From contig JAYGXS010000003.1 of assembly GCA_036362985.1 (NCBI GenBank), forward strand, positions 79,210,100 through 79,274,099: a stretch of DNA of 64,000 nt, in the 5' to 3' direction. The DNA comes from Ligula intestinalis (lineage: Eukaryota > Platyhelminthes > Cestoda > Diphyllobothriidea > Diphyllobothriidae). The notes under the pieces are model-generated. The model was not told where the DNA came from and searched no databases. It saw nothing but the letters and a program-made list of their open reading frames with translations. Below, piece after piece: positions 49,301 to 61,300 of the stretch (its first letter is position 1; each line of letters begins with the position of its first letter). The position numbers and the translations under genes were made by a program.

Positions 49301-52300
49301 GTAACTGCTTCTTCTGCTTCTGTAAGAGCTGCTTCTACTGCTTCTGTTGCTGTTTCTCGTGCTTCTTCTGCTTCTACTACAGTTTCATTTATTGCTTCTG
49401 CTGCACCTACATCCGTTACTTCCGTTGCTGCTTCTTTTGCTGCTCTTCCTGCTGCTGCTGATTCTTCTGTTTCTGTTACAGCTGCCCCCACTTCTGTAGC
49501 CGTTGCCTCGACTGCTGTTGCAGCTACATCGGCTTCTGCTGCCTCGGTCACGGCCCCTTCTGTCTCTGCTGTTCCTGTGGCTGCTACTTCTGCTGCCGAT
49601 TCTTCTGCTTCTGTGACTGTTGTTGCAGCTGCTTGCTCTGCTTTAACTGCTGCTATTGCTTCTGTTGTTGCTTTTGTGAGCCTTCACTCCAGCGTGTCCT
49701 GCAGCCACTTCGTTATGTCCTCAACACCTGTCGGGTTCCAGCTGTAATTGTGCATTTCTACCACCAGAGCCATGGCACTGGCTTGCCGTGCCTCCATTTT
49801 CTTCGTTAATTGTCCTAGGCTAAACATGTTGTGTTCGCTTGCGCTGCCAGTTTTTCTGTCCCGTATTAAACAAATGGATCTCACCTGCGTCGCCAGTTGT
49901 TATAGCCCAACATTTCGAACCCGACTAGTAGGCAGGAGAGGGCAAGCGCCGGTTCTGATCGTAAGAGTCCTTATTCACGACAATACAGAGACAGCAAAAT
50001 CCTAAGCTTCTCCAATGCAGCCTATTTATGAGGCTCTGGCCTTCTAGAATACTCCTGGCCCAATAGCACGCGACCGAGGTGCTGGCCTGTCACTGATCGA
50101 TAAGTTGCCGCGCTGTGTGAGTAGTCGATACGTCTGCCCTCTAATCGATAGTTCCCCAAGCTGCGTGAACGGTCGTCGCGTGTGCACGCTAATCGATAAT
50201 CCAACACGATGTGTGAGCGGTCGTTAGCGTTCGCCGTTTGCCAGTGCACATGACTCTAGGCCGTGGGCTCTGAGTGCATGGCCGCTGGCGTCCCTATAAC
50301 ATACCCCATGTGGTGTCTCGCCTCTTATCATCCCACACGAAACCGGGTTAAAAGATTGCAGGGGCATGGGTTTTCCCTATTAACTGAAACTACTGCGATA
50401 TATCTTTCCAATTTTTATCAATTGGCTAATTACTTTGCAGTCGATCGGCCATTTCACTTGCGTTCAAGGTTTCCATACTATATGCTGTGCATATTCCGCC
50501 TAAGGAGAATAACAACTTTCGCTACGCTATGAGGAATCCGTCACATAGTGCTCATAAAGTTTGGCAATGGATGTGGACTGTTATAAATTTATAATGGGTA
50601 TTACTAAGTTTGTAGATGTAGTACGTTTCATGCATGGAAATTTCACCGGCCGAAAATAGCTCCTAATTATAAACTTTTAAAACCACAAGATGCACCTTCT
50701 TCAGGCATAAACATTGATAAAGACGTAAGGAGCATTTACGCATATGTTTTCTATCAAAAATTAATTTTTTTATGACATCGTAAGAAGCTCATTGTGTAAT
50801 CAGTCATTTTTAACAGCGCATTTTATTTTGCAACGATTGAAAAAAAGCCCGTTCAGAAGGCGGAATTCTGGCGAGACTAAAATAGCTTAGGATTATCCCG
50901 TACAGTCATCACTATCACAACCTTACTTTAGTATTTCTTTCACATCTAAAAGGCAGTTCAGAATTTAGATGTATATTAAATTATGCGGAAAAATTACTGT
51001 ACTTCAAATAAAATGAATGGCTGATACACACGGCGCACATACATGTCCCCCAGAAAACTTACAACAACTTCCTCGCGCAGTTTGTGATAGGTTTCTTGTA
51101 CTGCAACAGCTTCTGCATGCGTTGGAGATCCGTGACTACGCAAGTCCGATAACAGGGCATCTAGTTCGATTGAGTATTGTTGGTTGGAATTCAGAAGATC
51201 GAATATTGCCTAAAAGGAACTCCGAAGTTAGGAGCTGACTCCGAAAAAAATATAAACGAAGCATGTGGGTTTTTTATGACTCTGGAATCAGATGGATATT
51301 TAATAACAAAAAACGTGACTCTCCCATTTCCCAATGGGACTATTGATCCAACAAGGACTACGACACGCACTAGCTGGCGCAGGGAGGGGGCAATTGAGAG
51401 CGAGCCCGAAACCATGGAACTCACTGCTGCTGCATATCGGCTTTTTCCTCACCAACTTAACAATCTGAAATCAAATTTGGATTGTGGTGCCAAGCCGATC
51501 CATATGGGAGCATTTTACAGTTACTTAAGCCTTAAGCATTAATGCGGCCTTCATTATACCCGCTCAGTTGGGAACGCTGAACCGTACAAGCAGTAGTCTG
51601 GGACATGCTATGGTGATAGGGACGTATGTAGCACGTGTAGACGGGTTGTTTATCTGTCTAAGTCACTGCGCCTGCGCCCACCTTCAGTCATCCTGACGCT
51701 GTCTTGCAAACGAAGCAAGGTTTGTGCAAAAGTCCCCCATTTTTAAACTAAGTCACACACAAGTCACCGGTGCTGCACCTGCTTTATGGTGTAAGCAGTT
51801 TACACCATCTTCGAGTGATCCAGCTCGTTTCTCGGGAACAGAACTCAAAACCTACAACCAGAACATATGAATGCGCATCAAGCCTAAGCAACAACATATA
51901 AAGCATGCTACTTTCTATTTTTAAGTAACCTTATTTTATACTGATTTCTAATTATCGCGCCCTCGCAACAAGTACTCACTTCGCAATCGGCGAGCCAAGT
52001 TTTGGATCTGTCCAGATTCCTGGCGGGGGATTTGGAGAAGTCTGGACCCGACTGCACTTTAACCAGCTTCTCCTTTGCTGTCCGAACAGCCCGTTCGAGG
52101 CCTTCCTTGCAGGTGCTGAGCTTTGAATGCCGTTCGGAGGCGGTAGTTCCTCTGGTACGAAGGAGGTTATGTCGTTCCAGGAGGTCCGCGTGTTTCTCCA
52201 AAAGCGCATCCAACTAAAAGACGAAAGATCAGGGGGATGAGACTCGCTGACAGTATCTTAGCTGCATATCTCACAGTCAAAAGACGCAGTGGTTAATTTC

Positions 52301-55300
52301 CAAACAAGATTTTTGGTCTTGCTGCTTTAGTCTGTGTGATTCGAGGTCTGCTCTGTAATACCCATCCACCATTTTGAATTTTTATTTGTAGAAGGTCGAT
52401 GAACACCTCAGCTCATTGAATTTAAAGTTTCTAAATTGTCATTTGCAGAAAATGCAATGGGTTGACATCCCTTGGATCTGTCAGAGTTCTCGGAGCGATC
52501 TGTTTATTGTTTCAGATTGTTACTTATGTTGATAGTTGTGCGTTAACAGCGTTTGTTGACTGCAGTTTATCACTTAACTCTGCCTTGTAGCACTATCTGA
52601 AAGTCCTTCATTCATATAAGGATATATTTTCCCGCATTTAACCAGTGACCCTAGCGCACATTTCCGAAACTCAGACACCCCTCTCCAACGTGAGCAGTCC
52701 CATTGCGGTCCTCTGGTATTTCACTATTTAGTGTGAGAATTCCTCTTCTAAAGTCAATCTTCTCAGTAGAATAGGTGCAGTTTGAAAACTATTAGTACGG
52801 CCCAGTCCTTTTTAAGAACATCCGCATTAAAATAAACATTGTGCTGCGGCCGTTGAAGCAATTCTAAACCGCGTCTGGGAGATTATATCAGGCCCTTCAA
52901 ATTTTACAGTGTACTGAATTATAATACGTAGAACTTTTATTTAGAATGCGTTCTGTGAAGTGAAGTAACGATTGCATTTTGTTTCTGCTTGGCGATGAAT
53001 AACTGAAAACGCATACGCGTGTCAATTTAATGTGCCAATTTTCAAAGCTAGAATGTTCATTTTCTACAGTTTTTGCAGGCAGTTGGAAGGAAGCTTGTTC
53101 AAAAGCCGACATCTTGTCGTGAACGATGTATCGCTGGATTACGTTTCACGATAAGCAATAGTGCAATCCTACCCCCAGAGTAATCTTTTCTAATCGACAA
53201 CACGCTTTAAAATATGGTTAGGTTTTCTTGCTATTAGTGGACAAATGCAACTGTCATCCTAAATCAACACATCGAGCCCCTTGAGTGCCAAAAACTCCAC
53301 AATAATACTGAAGGAAGTAAGTCTGTCCTGTGGTCAGCGATTGACATGCTCCAATTAACCGCATCAGAAGCGGTGAGTAAATGGCTAGCCATTCAGGCTT
53401 ATGCCCGTAAAATACACTCATGCAAGCCTTTTAACTACCATGGCCTGAGAGAACTCTCACGTAGTCCTTCTCGGGATCGATTGCATTGTGCCACAATATA
53501 AAAACGCAAGCAAGTCTCAGGGAAACACTGCTTCTACTTCCTGGCCACCGCCGTTGTAATCGGCCACTTTTGATCCTTTTCCATGTTTCGCTCGTTTGCC
53601 GTGATTACCTGATTAACAATAATCCTCACTGCGTCTAAACCACAAAACAGTTGGTCGACCGCCCGCAATACTCCTTGTCTCGGAATTCTGTCTTATGGGG
53701 CCCGTGGTATTAGTTTAGTTTTAAGTTTATTTTTTTGTTTATTACTTTAATTTTAGTATACTTTTGTGTAGTTTAGCAGCGTTTAATTATTTTACTTCAG
53801 TATAAAGCAGGTACTTGAGTAGTTTTATCTAACGTTGGCGATGTTTAACTAAACTAAAAACTAAATTAAACTACAATTCAACAAATAAAGTCGTTAATAA
53901 ACTGAAAACTAAACTAAACTAAAATCAGCCACAGGACTAGGAACAAGGGATAGCTTTATTGTTACCATTGCCTCTGATAGACGCCAAAGTTGAGACGATC
54001 TCGGGCGACCATGTGATGGAAATGGTCTACGAGCACCTGCCCAAATAGCTTTCGTACGGCGCTGGCATCTTTACGAGCGCTTGCAGATCTTCAACTCTGA
54101 GGCAAGGCTAAAGGGAAACCTATGGGGAATCGTAAAGCTTCTTTTCCCTGGTGAAAATTTGAAGACTGTATAAACAGCAAAATTTAAGGGATTCATAAAT
54201 TTCGAGAGGGCTCTTCAGTTGCCACCCCTCATTGCATAAGGGAATGAACGTTAGAGAAAATACACAACTAAATTCATACAGAAAAAATCGATAAAACCGG
54301 CAAGGTCACTGTACATGGCCAAGAGGCATTCGATAAAGCTGAAAGTTAAACGCTGTAGACAGCAAAAACTGGAGAAAAAACGTCTAGGCAAAAATGAAAT
54401 AAAATTTGGGGAGGGGAATGTGTAAACAAGGAGCCAGTGTTACCAAGGTGGAGTTAGGTTAACTACATGCTCCAATTGTTTACATAGGTCGGGTTTAAAC
54501 CGCCTTATGTACGCTGCCTCCAGGTAGCGTAAGGTGCGAGTTTTTCGTGCTTGAACTAGTACTCGGAAGGAGGTTTTAGGGTCCACGGAGTGGCCCGTAT
54601 CTAGCAAGTGTTCAGTGATTGACGAGCGAGGTGTTCGTTTTTCTTGCTTAAACAACCAGCTAGGTAAGTGTTCCTTTGCTCTGGTGGCCAATTGCCTTTG
54701 CGTTCGCCCTATGTACTTGCATCCGCAAGTGCATGTAAATTCATAAACACAGTTTGAAGTGGGGTGCATCGGCAAGGCATCCTTTGCACGAGGAATCGGT
54801 AAAAGCTTTGTTAGATTACAAATTATAAGCTCAGCGGCGTAATATGTCCTGTGTATGGCATTAATGAGTCGTTTCTTGATGGTATTGAAAATGTTGTCAC
54901 CCTTAAACGGCAAAGATATGAAAACGGGCTTCTTCGGAACTATCTGTTCCGTCATTTTAAGCCGTAATGGTTTTTTATATTTGTCTATAAACTGCGTTGG
55001 GTATCCGCGCTTCTGTAGAGTTACTTTAAGTTTAGTTATTTCAGCTTCCAATGTATCCACAGAACAGATTTTTCTCGTTCTCTGGAAGAGAGTGCATACC
55101 AAGTTTCGTTTCCATTGAATGGGCACAAAACTCAAACAATGCAAGTACTGTCCTTTCCACGTATTCTTATGGTAGACAGTTCGTGTGATGGAGCCATCTT
55201 TCTTTCTTGACATATGAACATCTAGGTAAAAAATCTGCTTATCCCGTTCCTGTTCCATGGTAAATTTGATCTTGGGATGCAGACTGTTCATTATAAGCAG

Positions 55301-58300
55301 TAATTGTTCAGCTTCTTTGATGTTGTCTACGATCGCGAAGACGTCATCTACGTATCTTCTTTACAGGGTTATCTTGTTCAACTTCGTGAATACTTTTTCT
55401 TCTAGATGCCCCATAAATATGTCAGCAAAAGTTGGTCTCTAACGTTCATTCCCGCTATGCAATGAGGGGTGGCAACTGAAGAGCCCTCTCGAAATTTATG
55501 GATCTATTAAATTTTGCTGTTTATACAGTCTTCAAACTATAGGAATCCTTTGAGGCATCCGATATCCACTGAGAAGAGCTGCATAGGATGGGAAACTCGG
55601 CCTATGAAGCTGCAACAGTAAGGCTCACTCGGTGCCCAGAACTCGGATTGGCCAATTGCAGCCCGAATTCTGTACAATGATCTGACCCAGCGCATCTACC
55701 GCAGGGCCTATTTTAAGGAGAGCCTTGGCGACGCTTAATCTAGTAAGGAAAAACAGATGTTGATTCAAGGATAATTATTTTGACCATGAAAGCATCAAAT
55801 ATCAACTAACCTGACTTTCAATTTGACGGTTGAAATCGTCCGAGGCAGGGGCACCCTCGTTTGTTTTCATTAAGGCAGTAGCTGCTGCCTGCGTTTCTTC
55901 CATCTTCTCCTTCAATTCAACATCAATGAATGCTCCCAGCTCCTAGATGGAGAAAAATGTTTTTAAAAGCGGCTACTGAGCTGGCACACCGCTTTATTCT
56001 CTTAGTCTGTAGCCGTCAGTAGGCCTACTTCGACCATTATAAACCGATTTTTATCCCTGTTTGTTTATCTGAAATACAATTAGGTCACGAGGTCACAACG
56101 CTAGAGCTGGTTTAAAAGAAGTCCAATTTGACCCATAGATGACGACACTTCTGGTATAACCTTGTGTGTTCCTGTTTCAACACCGGTTATGTCCCCCAGT
56201 CAGGTGTAAGGAAGAGAAGGCAGAGAGGATAGCCGAGAATGGTTTACTATAACAATTCCTGCGTAAACATCAAATCTAAACGTGTCAGTCGACTTGTCCC
56301 GTGTTCGCCAGCAAGTTATATGTGGTTGCATTACGGTGTTTTCGTCTGCAGCAAGTCCCGCCTCCCGTGTCCGTTCTCACATTGAAAGGCTATCGGTCCG
56401 CACCCGCTTTGTCCCTTCTTATTGGTCCGTCTGGGTAGTTATCGGATGCTGGTCGAGCTCTTAAGGACATGCATGATTCAGAGGCGTTGCTACCCGTGGT
56501 CACAGCTCTTTATGACTGTGCGCGCCTTTGTCCAGCGGTACCTCTGGATGTCTGTCTATCTGGATGATAACGATGGTGGCTCACGTGCTCGGCCATACTA
56601 ATAACTTCCTAGGACATTTATCCATGATATCAAATATTGCAGTCATTTGCGATTATGGATTACTTTTGATATCCTGATATTGTGAGTTTGTGTGCCTAAA
56701 GTTATTCTTTTAGACCGGAGGACGGTTTTGCTGAAATTTTTGGAATGACCTCTTCAAAATAAAGTGTATTACACTCTGTCTCCCTCTGAAATCCACATTA
56801 ACAATACAAGCGAACATACGAGCCCCAGGAAGAAATCGAGAGAAAGATTTTATCGCTTTGGAAAACACTTATTCGACATCCGTCGCGGCTTATTCATCAG
56901 AGGCATGAACGGTATTTATAGTACAGAGTCATAAAAGTAGAGATGGGGGATGACATTGTTTAGGGATAACTTGATACAGAACTGTTTCGGGCTTATCTGC
57001 CTTCATCAGTCAAGCCTAACCCTGAACACCAACTGGTCGGAAAACACAAACAAACGCACGCACAGACGACACAGTTGGTCCACCACTGAACTTTGTTTAG
57101 TTCGGAAGCCTATTCGATCGGTGTTCGCACATTTCTGCGTAAATATATACCCAATCAGCAGTGACAGCAAATGGCAGGTGGTAAGGCGCTGATGAACGGC
57201 AGTTCGATGAAGTGCTTATGACCCATCTGATAGACTCCAGTGGCGGACCATCTGTGCCGTCTGTAAGTGCGTTTGTTTGTGCTGACCGACCAGTTGGCAT
57301 TCAGGGTTATGCTTAACTGAAGAAGGCATATAAGCCCGAAACAGTTCTGTATCAAGTTACCCCCAAACGCTGTCATCCCCCCTGTCTCATATATATATAT
57401 CTCGATCAGCATCCCCCAAAGAAGGTGAAGAAGAAAACAAGGCGCTGTCGTAAACCACACTGTAATTGTGCTGATGTTTCGGAAATACACTATTTTCTAT
57501 CATCAGAGTTGTGGGTTGTGTGTTCCTGCTTGCCGAGAGTTGGAATGCCGTGCAGCCCATCTGGTGTTGTAGCGATGGCTGACGCACGAGCGCTGAGCTT
57601 CGTGCTGTCCGTGGATTGGCTGCGGCACCTCCATTGTGGGTGGCTGGCGCCCGTGTGTGTCATCCGTTGCCTGTCCGTGTGTCGTTAGCGCGTCTAAGTT
57701 AACAGGCCCGGAAGTGTGACCACTGCCCGACCTCCCCTCTGGGCCGGATGCGCGGATCAGCCCTCGTTCCGGGTCCGGTGTCCGTCGGTGTGTAGGTGAG
57801 TCATCCCGGTCGTGTGCACGGCGAAGGGCCCTCTCTGCCTGTCCTCGTACATCCCCCGTCGCCTGTCCGTCTGTTGTTGTCGCCATCAGGTCTGTGTGCG
57901 TATCGTGTGCAGTTGGCCGGCTACTATCGGCTCTCCTTCCATACTCCGGTGGCTGGACCGGTTGGCATTCAAAGTGCGGACCCGGCTCACATATTTGGGC
58001 TCGTCGGTGGATTGATGACTCATGTCGGCCGTTTGAGTCGCGATAAGTTCTCCTCCCGTGCCGCGTCGGTAACCACTGTTGACGAAGTTGCAAGTCGCTC
58101 ACTAGCGCCGGTGGCCTCGTCGGGGCTGATTGGAGTTTTATCCGGAGGGCCTGATAGGCTGGATTGAAATCAATATTTCTGTTGATTGTGCCCGCGGATG
58201 CCCAACTTTCAAGCACCAATCTGGTCATCTTGTCGTTGGATCGGCCGATGACTTTGGCGTTTTCGAAAGCGAACTTATGCTTCTCCCGGTCCATGTGGCC

Positions 58301-61300
58301 ATATACCAGTGACAGTTTTTCCTCGCGATCGACTGCAAGTTGGTGTTCATGCAATCTTGTGCAGAGGCGTTTACCCATTTCACCAACATACCGTGCACTG
58401 CAATTTTGGCATGGTATGCTGTAGACCACTGCTGACTGTTCCGTTGCCGTAAGCGGGTTCTTAGGTCGCATTATCTGCTGCCGGATGGTTGAATCGGGTT
58501 TGTGGGCCACCCCAATTCCGAAAGGGTTCAGGAGTCGAGCTGTCGCCTCCAAAACATTTTTCACGTAGGCGATCGCTAGCCAGAACTTTGGTTTTTCGTC
58601 GTCTGGTCGACTTCGAATGGGCCATCGTCGGCACTCACGTATGAAGGATCGCGGATAACTGTTAGATTTGAACAGGGAATTTAGGTATTTCGCCTCCGCC
58701 TTTTTCCCGTCCTCATCGCTGCAGTGCGTTTGAACGCGTTGGAATAGAGATCTAATGCAACTGCTTTTTTGACCAATTGGGTGGTTACTTTGGAATTGCA
58801 GGATGCGTTTGGTGTTCGTTGCCTTCCGATAGACCGTAGTTTTTATCCTCCCCTCGGAAGTCCTCTTTACATGCACATCCAGGAAAGGCAACTGGTCGTT
58901 AACTTCCTCGTCCATCGTAAATTGGATGTCAGGGCATATAGAATTCAGTAAGGTCTTAAAGCTCTGAACGTCATTCCTTTTGATTACGACAAAGGTGTCG
59001 TCGACGTATCTGGTCCAGAATTTTGGACAGTAAGCCCGGAAGACTAGTCGTTCTAGCCTCTGTAGGACCGCCTCGGCAATTAGTCCGGACAGGGGGAGCT
59101 CATCGGTGTTCCCTTCGTCTGTTCATAAACCTGGTTGTTGAAGCTGAAGAAAGTTCTGAGGCACAATTCCAACAGCTCAGTGAGGTGTTGTCTTTTAAGT
59201 TGCTGGTCCTCGTCCTCATACTTTTCGGCGAGTAGTTCATCAATAGTGCTTAAGGCGAGGCCAGTTGGAATAGAGGTGAATAGGGACACTACGTCAAACG
59301 ATACCATCATCTCGTCTGAATCTATTTCTAGATGCCTTATGTTCCGCAGAAACTGTTCAGCCGACTTAACTGTAGATTCGGAATCCTCGGTGAGGAAGCG
59401 GACTCGCTTTTAGAGCCACTTCTATAGTCCAAACGTCGGAGTACCACGCAAGGAGACGATGGGACGAAGGGGCACTCCAGAATTATGCACTTTTGGCAGA
59501 TCGTAGAAACGCGCCATCGCGGCGTCTGTGGCTTTTGCGGTCAGTGCTTCTCCTCTTTTGAGGGCCCCGGACTTCTTCAGCTTGTCAATCGCCCTGTTAA
59601 CGCTGTTCACATGTTTCTTGAACTCTCCCGCTCCCGAAAGCTGGTAGGCGTTTTCGTCCTCCAACAGACCTTGTAGCTTTGCCATGTACTCAGTCTTATC
59701 CATGACAACCGTCGAGCGTCTTTGTCGGCTGGCAAGGTGACGATATCCCTCATCTTTCGGATTCGCATAAGTTCTCGGACTTCTGCCTCGGAGATCGTCG
59801 TCAAAGGTTTGTGCTGGAGGAGGAGAGTTGACACTTGCTGTCGCATGGCGTTCTTACTCTCTTCGTTTGCTGCACACTTCTCGAGCGCCGATACGAAAGA
59901 TGCGTCAAAGTCTACGGGGCGAGCATCTCTCGTGTTGAACTTAGTGTCGTAGGATAAGACTGCCAACTGTTGTTGAATGAGAGGACATGATGAAGGTTAT
60001 GGACCAAGGCACCATCATCAGGGGACTGATTTATTGGATCTATTCTGGCGAACTTCTGAAGCAGTAGGCTGTCGCGTAGCCATCGGTGACTCTGTGCGGT
60101 ATTGAGTATTGTAGCTTCTAAAGTTTTTATCTCGCGCGCGCTAAACGTCGACCGGCTTATCTTAGACGCGCTAACGACACACGGGCGCCAGCCACCCACA
60201 ATGGAGGTGCCGCAGCCAATCCACGGACAGCACGAAGTTCAGCGCTCGTGCGTCAGCCATCGCTAAAACACCAGATGGGCTGCACGGCATTCCAACTATC
60301 GGCAAGCAGGAACACACAACCCACAACTCTGAAGATGGAAAATAGTGTATTTGCGAAACGTCAGCAAAATTACAGTGTGGTCCACGACAGCGCCTTTTTT
60401 CTTCTTAGTCTTCTTTGGGGGATGATGATCGGGATAATTTATCTGGACCTCATATCTTCACCTATGTTAATATATATATATGGCCGGAATCGGCCTGGCA
60501 GGCGGTCACCCGTTGGGGACCTCTGACCACCACACGAACTTTGTTTAGTTCGGAAGTCTATTCGATCGGTGTTCGCACATTCCTGATTGAATATATACCC
60601 GATCAACAGTGACAGCAAATGATAGGTGGCGAGGCGCTGATGAACTGCGGTTCGATTAAGTGCTTATGACCCATCTGATAGACACCAGTGGTGGACCAAC
60701 TGCGCCGTCTGTAAGCGCGTTTGTTTGTGTTGTCCAACCAGCTAGTGTTCAGGGTTATGCTTGGCTGATGAAGGCTAATAAGCCCGAAACAGTTCTGTAT
60801 CAAGTTACCCCCAGATGCTGTCATACCCCACTTACTGCTATTATGACTTGGCCGGAATCGGCCTGGCAGGCGGTCACCCGTTGGGGACCTCTGACCACCA
60901 CACGAACTTTGTTTAGTTCGGAAGTCTATTCGATCGGTGTTCGCACATTCCTGAGTGAATATATATATACATATATATATATATATTATCACAACGACAG
61001 AATCCTATAAATACTGAAACTACCGGTGCCTAAATTATCTGTTTTCGCTATTGTCTCTGATGATGGATCCTCAACGACATCTGAAACTCAAACGAATAAA
61101 GTTGTTGCCCCGTCGACCGCAGCTGTTTCTTCTCATCTGATTCTGCTGCCGACAGCGAGCGCCTGTCCACCTAGGCACCCTGCTCCGGGACACAATCCCG
61201 GTTTCATAAAGGGAACTAGAGACTGAAAAGATCCGTTGCACTACTGCCAACTATTCCCAGCTCTGAACTACGGGCTATCGTTTTTTTCCTTTGGCAACAG

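Larger units (their letters stand above)
54143..55550 (-). mobile_element. Penelope-like element PLE-B, 5'-truncated, bounded by inverted repeats
   Basis: Arms of about 115 bp at 54143-54262 and 55432-55550 are reverse complements with few differences. Between them a minus-strand frame carries the end of a Penelope-type reverse transcriptase (RRYVDDVFAIV, catalytic YVDD at about 55343-55354, preceded by one stop) and then an intact 283-codon stretch with the GIY-YIG nuclease. The reverse transcriptase motifs before YVDD are missing. Both arms contain a small hammerhead-like core. The family differs from PLE-A. Confidence 0.85.
56951..57378. repeat. Inverted copies of repeat unit R (130-bp arms) with a hammerhead-like motif in each
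   Basis: The arm 56951-57082 is the reverse complement of 57230-57378 with few differences. The second arm belongs to a fuller R unit at 57083-57380. Together they could form a long hairpin with a loop of about 150 bases. Confidence 0.75.
57392..60440 (-). mobile_element. Penelope-like element PLE-A, near full length, bounded by inverted repeats
   Basis: Arms of about 280-300 bp at 57392-57698 and 60161-60440 are inverted relative to each other and share a hammerhead-like core each. The lower arm has about 20 extra bases near 57655-57676. Between and partly into the arms lies a minus-strand Penelope-type coding region (57503-60199). The element sits in the intron between the spectrin exons at 62173-62343 and 55811-55942, in the sense orientation of that gene, and is flanked by R repeat units in direct orientation, as if it had inserted into an R array. 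Confidence 0.88.

Noticed and set aside
49142..49747. Long plus-strand frame rich in Ala, Ser, Val and Thr
   Set aside because: The composition comes from an imperfect GCTTCTGTT-type low-complexity run that keeps several frames open. There is no start context, domain or exon border.
50700..50730. Minus-strand CTGAAGA as another hammerhead
   Set aside because: No GAAA follows at a workable distance and no stem II can be drawn.
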